Shown one piece after another: positions 60,166 to 64,000 of a DNA stretch of 64,000 nucleotides. The stretch lies in the NCBI RefSeq assembly GCF_002865645.1, contig NW_020194512.1:4195183-4259182 (forward strand), read 5' to 3'. Numbering within the stretch: position 1 is the first letter of the stretch; every line of letters begins with the position of its first letter. The stretch is from Hyaloscypha bicolor E (Eukaryota; Ascomycota; Leotiomycetes; Helotiales; Hyaloscyphaceae). The notes under the pieces are model-generated. The model was not told where the DNA came from and did not search any database. It saw nothing but the letters and a program-made list of their open reading frames with translations. The translations under genes were made by a program, and so were the position numbers.

Positions 60166-62756
60166 TTTTATTATTTTTAAAAGAATTATATAAATATTAT
60201 TAATATAATAATTATAGGTTATAAAATTAAAGATTTTTAAAATTATAAGAATTTCTTTTAAATATTTCCTAAAATAAAGAATAAATCGAAATAGATTTGA
60301 GTTATATAAAAGTATTATATATATTCGAGTTTTCTTTTTTCTTAATAAAGAATATAAAACTAAAATAGTAATATATATAATAAAAAAAGTAACTATAATA
60401 ATTAAATATATTTAAGGTTATATAATTATAGAAAGTAAAATATAAAATTAAGCTTTTATTATAAAAAGAAATACTAATATATATATTTAAGGAAATATAA
60501 GCTAAAAAATAATTAAAGCAGATTAAACTAAATAATAATAATAATAAAACAAGAAAGTAATATAATAGAAATAGAAATATAATAATAGTAATATTTAAAA
60601 TATTAGAATATAAAAGAAAATAATAAAAATTTTATAATATAGATATATTTCGATTTTCTATTTATTTGAAAATATTTCTATTAATTTAAAAATAATATAA
60701 AAGAAGAGAAATAATATAGGAAATATATAAAAGATAAAATATATAAATATATTAAAAGTATTAGAAAAATATAAAATAAATATTAATAGAAAAGAAATTA
60801 GAATAGTAAAATTAAGAAATAATTCAGAATAAAATATTATTTCTTTTAAAACTAATTTATATTTTTTCCGAAAACTAATTATAATTATTTAATATTTATT
60901 AAAATCGATTTTATATAATAGAAAACTATTTAATTAGTTAAGACTTTAAAATAATATCTATATTAAAAAAAGTAATATTAAAAGGTTTTAAGGCTATAAA
61001 AAAAGAATTATAAAATAATATAAATAGAATTCATATATTATTATTAAATTTGAAATAGTTAATATAGAAATTAATATAATATATAGGAAAATTAAATATT
61101 TCGAACTAATATTAAAAATATAAGAATTAAAGATATTTTTTTAATTATTTAAATAATATTTAATAATAAAAAATATATTAATAGTAAAAGTTAATAAATT
61201 ATATTAGCTTTTTAAAAGTAATAAATTTCTAATAAAAAAATATTATAATTAAGGAATAAGTTTTATATAAAAGAAATTTCTTTTATATAAAAATAGAAAT
61301 ATATAATATATTAATTAAGTTTTAATATATATTTTTAAAATAGCTATAATTATATTAAAAAGAAAATAAATTTCCCGATATAAAATAGGCTTTAAATAAA
61401 TAAATTTAGTTTATTTAATATCTAAAAGATTCTTAGAATTATATATTATTAAGTATTTTCCGAAAAAACTATTAAATTTAATAAGGTTTCCTTTTTCTTT
61501 TATAAGGCTTCTAATTAACTATTCTGTTTATATATAACTTTTAATTAGGAAATTTGCTTAGATATTATAAATAAACTTATAATAGTAATTTAAATTAAAG
61601 TTGAAATCTATAAGTATTATAATTAAGTTTTAAATTAGTATAAATTATAAAAATAACTAATATAAAAGCAAATAGAATTCTTAAAAGGCTTCTAATTTAG
61701 TATTTTTTTCTTTTCTAGAAATATATAAAAGGCTTTTTTCTTTTTCTCTTTTCTATATATTCTAATTATTTATATTATTAAGATATACTAAAAAGAATAA
61801 TATTTCGGAATTAAGAATTTATAAAATAATCTTTCGATTTCTTTATTTATTTTTATATTAAAATAGAAATTTTATTTTCGATTCCTAAAATTCTAATAAT
61901 AAAATCTTTTATTAAAAATATTTTTTAGAAAAATATATAGTAATAGTAATAACTAGATAATAATAAAAAATAAATAATAGTAAAACTTATTTAATCTCTA
62001 AAATAGTAATTCTATAATAATATTCTTTAAAGGCTATAAATAGTAATCGGGAAAAAAATTAAAAGTAATAAGCCTTTTTCTAGATTAAGAAAAGCTTTTA
62101 TTATTAGATATTTTTTTCTAGTTTTTTATAAAAGAGATATATTTTACTCTTTCTAATTCCGGTAATTCTAAAATATATATAATAATACTAGTAGCTTTTT
62201 TAATCTTCTAAATACTATTTTATTTATAATATTTTATAATTTTTTTTTTTTCTAATTTTATATTTATTTACAAATATATATTTATTATTAATTTCATTTT
62301 TAAAAGAATATTAGAATCTATCTCTTTTAATAAACTATTTAAATTAATTTCTAATATAGATTTTTTGAAATATAATACTATTAAATTCTTCTAGTATATA
62401 ATATTTTTTTAATTAATTTATATATCTTATTTTATATAGGCTAAACTAATAGTATAATAGCTTTATATTTTTTTAATTTATTTTAATTTATTAATTTAAA
62501 ATTATATATAAGAACTAAATTCTTTTTAGAAATAAACTTTAAATAAATCTGGAAAATAATATTAAATTACTTCTTTCTCTTTTAGTATTTTTAAATCTTT
62601 TTTATTCTGGCTTTTTTAATATTTTTATTTTTATTTATATTTATTTTATATATATTTCTAGAAATATTTCTTTATTATAAACTTTATTTTATTTAAGTAT
62701 TTTTCAGATTAGAAAATATATTTCTATAAATAATATAGCTTTCCTACTATAGATTA

Positions 62757-62928
62757 AATAAAAGTAATATATTAAATAAATAAAATAGAATAGAATAATA
62801 GCTATTACTTTTATTTTATTTAAACTAAAAACTCATTATTTTTATTTTATTTATATAATATTTAAGTTATTTATAAATAATTATAAATAACTTAAATAAC
62901 TTAAATAACTTAAATAATTCTTTAATAT
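62757..62928. repeat. 172-bp insertion in copy B, MITE-like
   Basis: It interrupts the integrase region at the point equivalent to about 6335 of copy A. ATTA stands on both sides (62753-62756 and 62929-62932). It contains an inverted repeat AAAAGTAATA/TATTACTTTT, a palindrome AAGTTATTTATAA/TTATAAATAACTT, and TTAAATAACT tandem units at about 62885-62917. Confidence 0.6.
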
Positions 62929-64000
62929 ATTATATAAAAAGAAATAAATCTAATTAATCTATATATAGTAATTTAATTAGTAAATAAAATATATAATAGT
63001 AAATTTATTTAGGGCTTTTTTTTATTTATTATAAAAATAATAAATATTTAAATAATTAGTTAATATTTCTTTTTAATTATATTATTTCTCTTAAAATTAT
63101 AGGCTAAAATAATAATTCTATTAATTTCTAGTTTATTAAGTTCCTGAATTATTATTTCTTTAAATTCCGATTTACTATTTATTTTAAGTTATTTAAATAA
63201 ACTATATTTATAAATAATTTCTTTTTAAATAAATTTAATAATCTTTTTACTAGTCGGGTTTTTTAAAGATCTAGCTTTAATCTATTCTAAGAAATTATTT
63301 CTAATAATAATTAATAAGTTATATCTCTTATAATTTAATAGTTTAATTATATTAATTTTAAAATAATAGAAAAGAGATATAGCTTTTATTAAATATAAAT
63401 TTTCTTTTTATTTTCTTTTACTTTTATATTAATAGATTTTATAAATATTAATATACTTTTATATATAGTTATAATAATCTTTCTAATAATAATTAGTTAC
63501 TAAATAAAAAATACTTTTTTTTAGTATATTTAATTTTATTATATAGCTCATTAATAATAATTTCTCTTTATTTTTAATTATTAATAATAAGCGGAAATAA
63601 ATATATTTTAGATATAATTCTCTATAGTAATTAATTCCTTATATTATAGTTTAAAGCTTTTTTATTTAATTTATAAAACTCGGCTTTTAATATTTCTTTT
63701 AGTCTTATAAGTATTATAATATATTATATAATATTTTAGTATTATTCGAAATAGCTATTATTTAAGGGATCTAATAAAATAGTCAGGTTATTAAATAAAG
63801 TATAAAAGTTAGTATTATTATTTACTATTTTACTAGAAATTATATATAAAAAACTATAGCTTTTATTATATAATTTCCGAATATTATTATTTTTTAATAT
63901 TATTAAGTTATTTCCAGATATAATAAGGCTTTAACTATTAATTTCTAATAACTAGATACTATTATTTAAATATCTAATAAAGGTTTTAGGAATCTAATTT

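Larger units (their letters stand above)
57175..64000 (-). mobile_element. Copy B of the 13-kb LTR retrotransposon, cut by the window end
   Basis: The 3' LTR (57175-57478), the extra gene (about 57510-60165), the spacer and the integrase end (from about 62150) are colinear with 692-7411 of copy A. It is more AT-rich than copy A and has lost most CG sites. It carries a 172-bp insertion at 62757-62928 that copy A lacks. RT and gag lie beyond the window. Confidence 0.9.

Overview
The window comes from the genome of a filamentous ascomycete fungus (Pezizomycotina). Three things show this. Short spliceosomal introns (about 53 to 103 bp) interrupt the intact genes. A HET domain joined to NB-ARC and TPR is an architecture typical of these fungi. 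Most of the window is repeat-derived DNA with the signature of repeat-induced point mutation (RIP): CA/TG changed to TA, so former CAA, CAG and TGG codons have become stops. Almost no long open frames survive in the AT-rich parts, but old proteins can still be read through the stops.

Layout. 1-691 and 13838-14440 are two halves of a retrotransposon gag gene (+). It is split by a complete nested Ty3/gypsy-type element of about 13.1 kb (692-13837, coding on the - strand). That element has two LTRs, a CTAG target duplication, gag, a pol with RT, RNase H and integrase, and an extra gene of about 905 codons between pol and the 3' LTR. 14500-15340 is a Ty1/copia pol remnant. 15817-17735 and 57175-64000 are two more, older copies of the 13-kb element. 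17736-21380 holds an unidentified relict and a pogo/Fot1-like transposase. 21733-22930 is a small island with normal base composition. 22930-35100 is RIP-degraded DNA with a Tc1/mariner transposase (about 29770-30385) and several unidentified relict reading frames.

35100-41800 is less mutated. It carries a transposase N-terminal fragment, a broken protein kinase gene, a purine-rich minisatellite, a perfect hairpin and a tandem array of palindromic 60-bp units. 41818-44475 is a broken HET-NB-ARC-TPR gene (an NLR-like incompatibility or immune receptor) lying between imperfect inverted repeats. 44925-49400 is AT-rich again.

49400-56340 is a gene island with normal composition. It holds an intact solo LTR of the 13-kb family, two divergently transcribed paralogous G-domain/coiled-coil genes (the only apparently functional genes here), a damaged gene for a repeat-domain protein downstream, and small gene fragments near 55500-56330.

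The intact genes sit in islands that RIP has spared. The islands share a theme of self/non-self signalling (HET-NLR, kinase, G-domain proteins), but that they act together is only an inference. Coordinates of RIP-degraded domains are approximate because they were read by eye.
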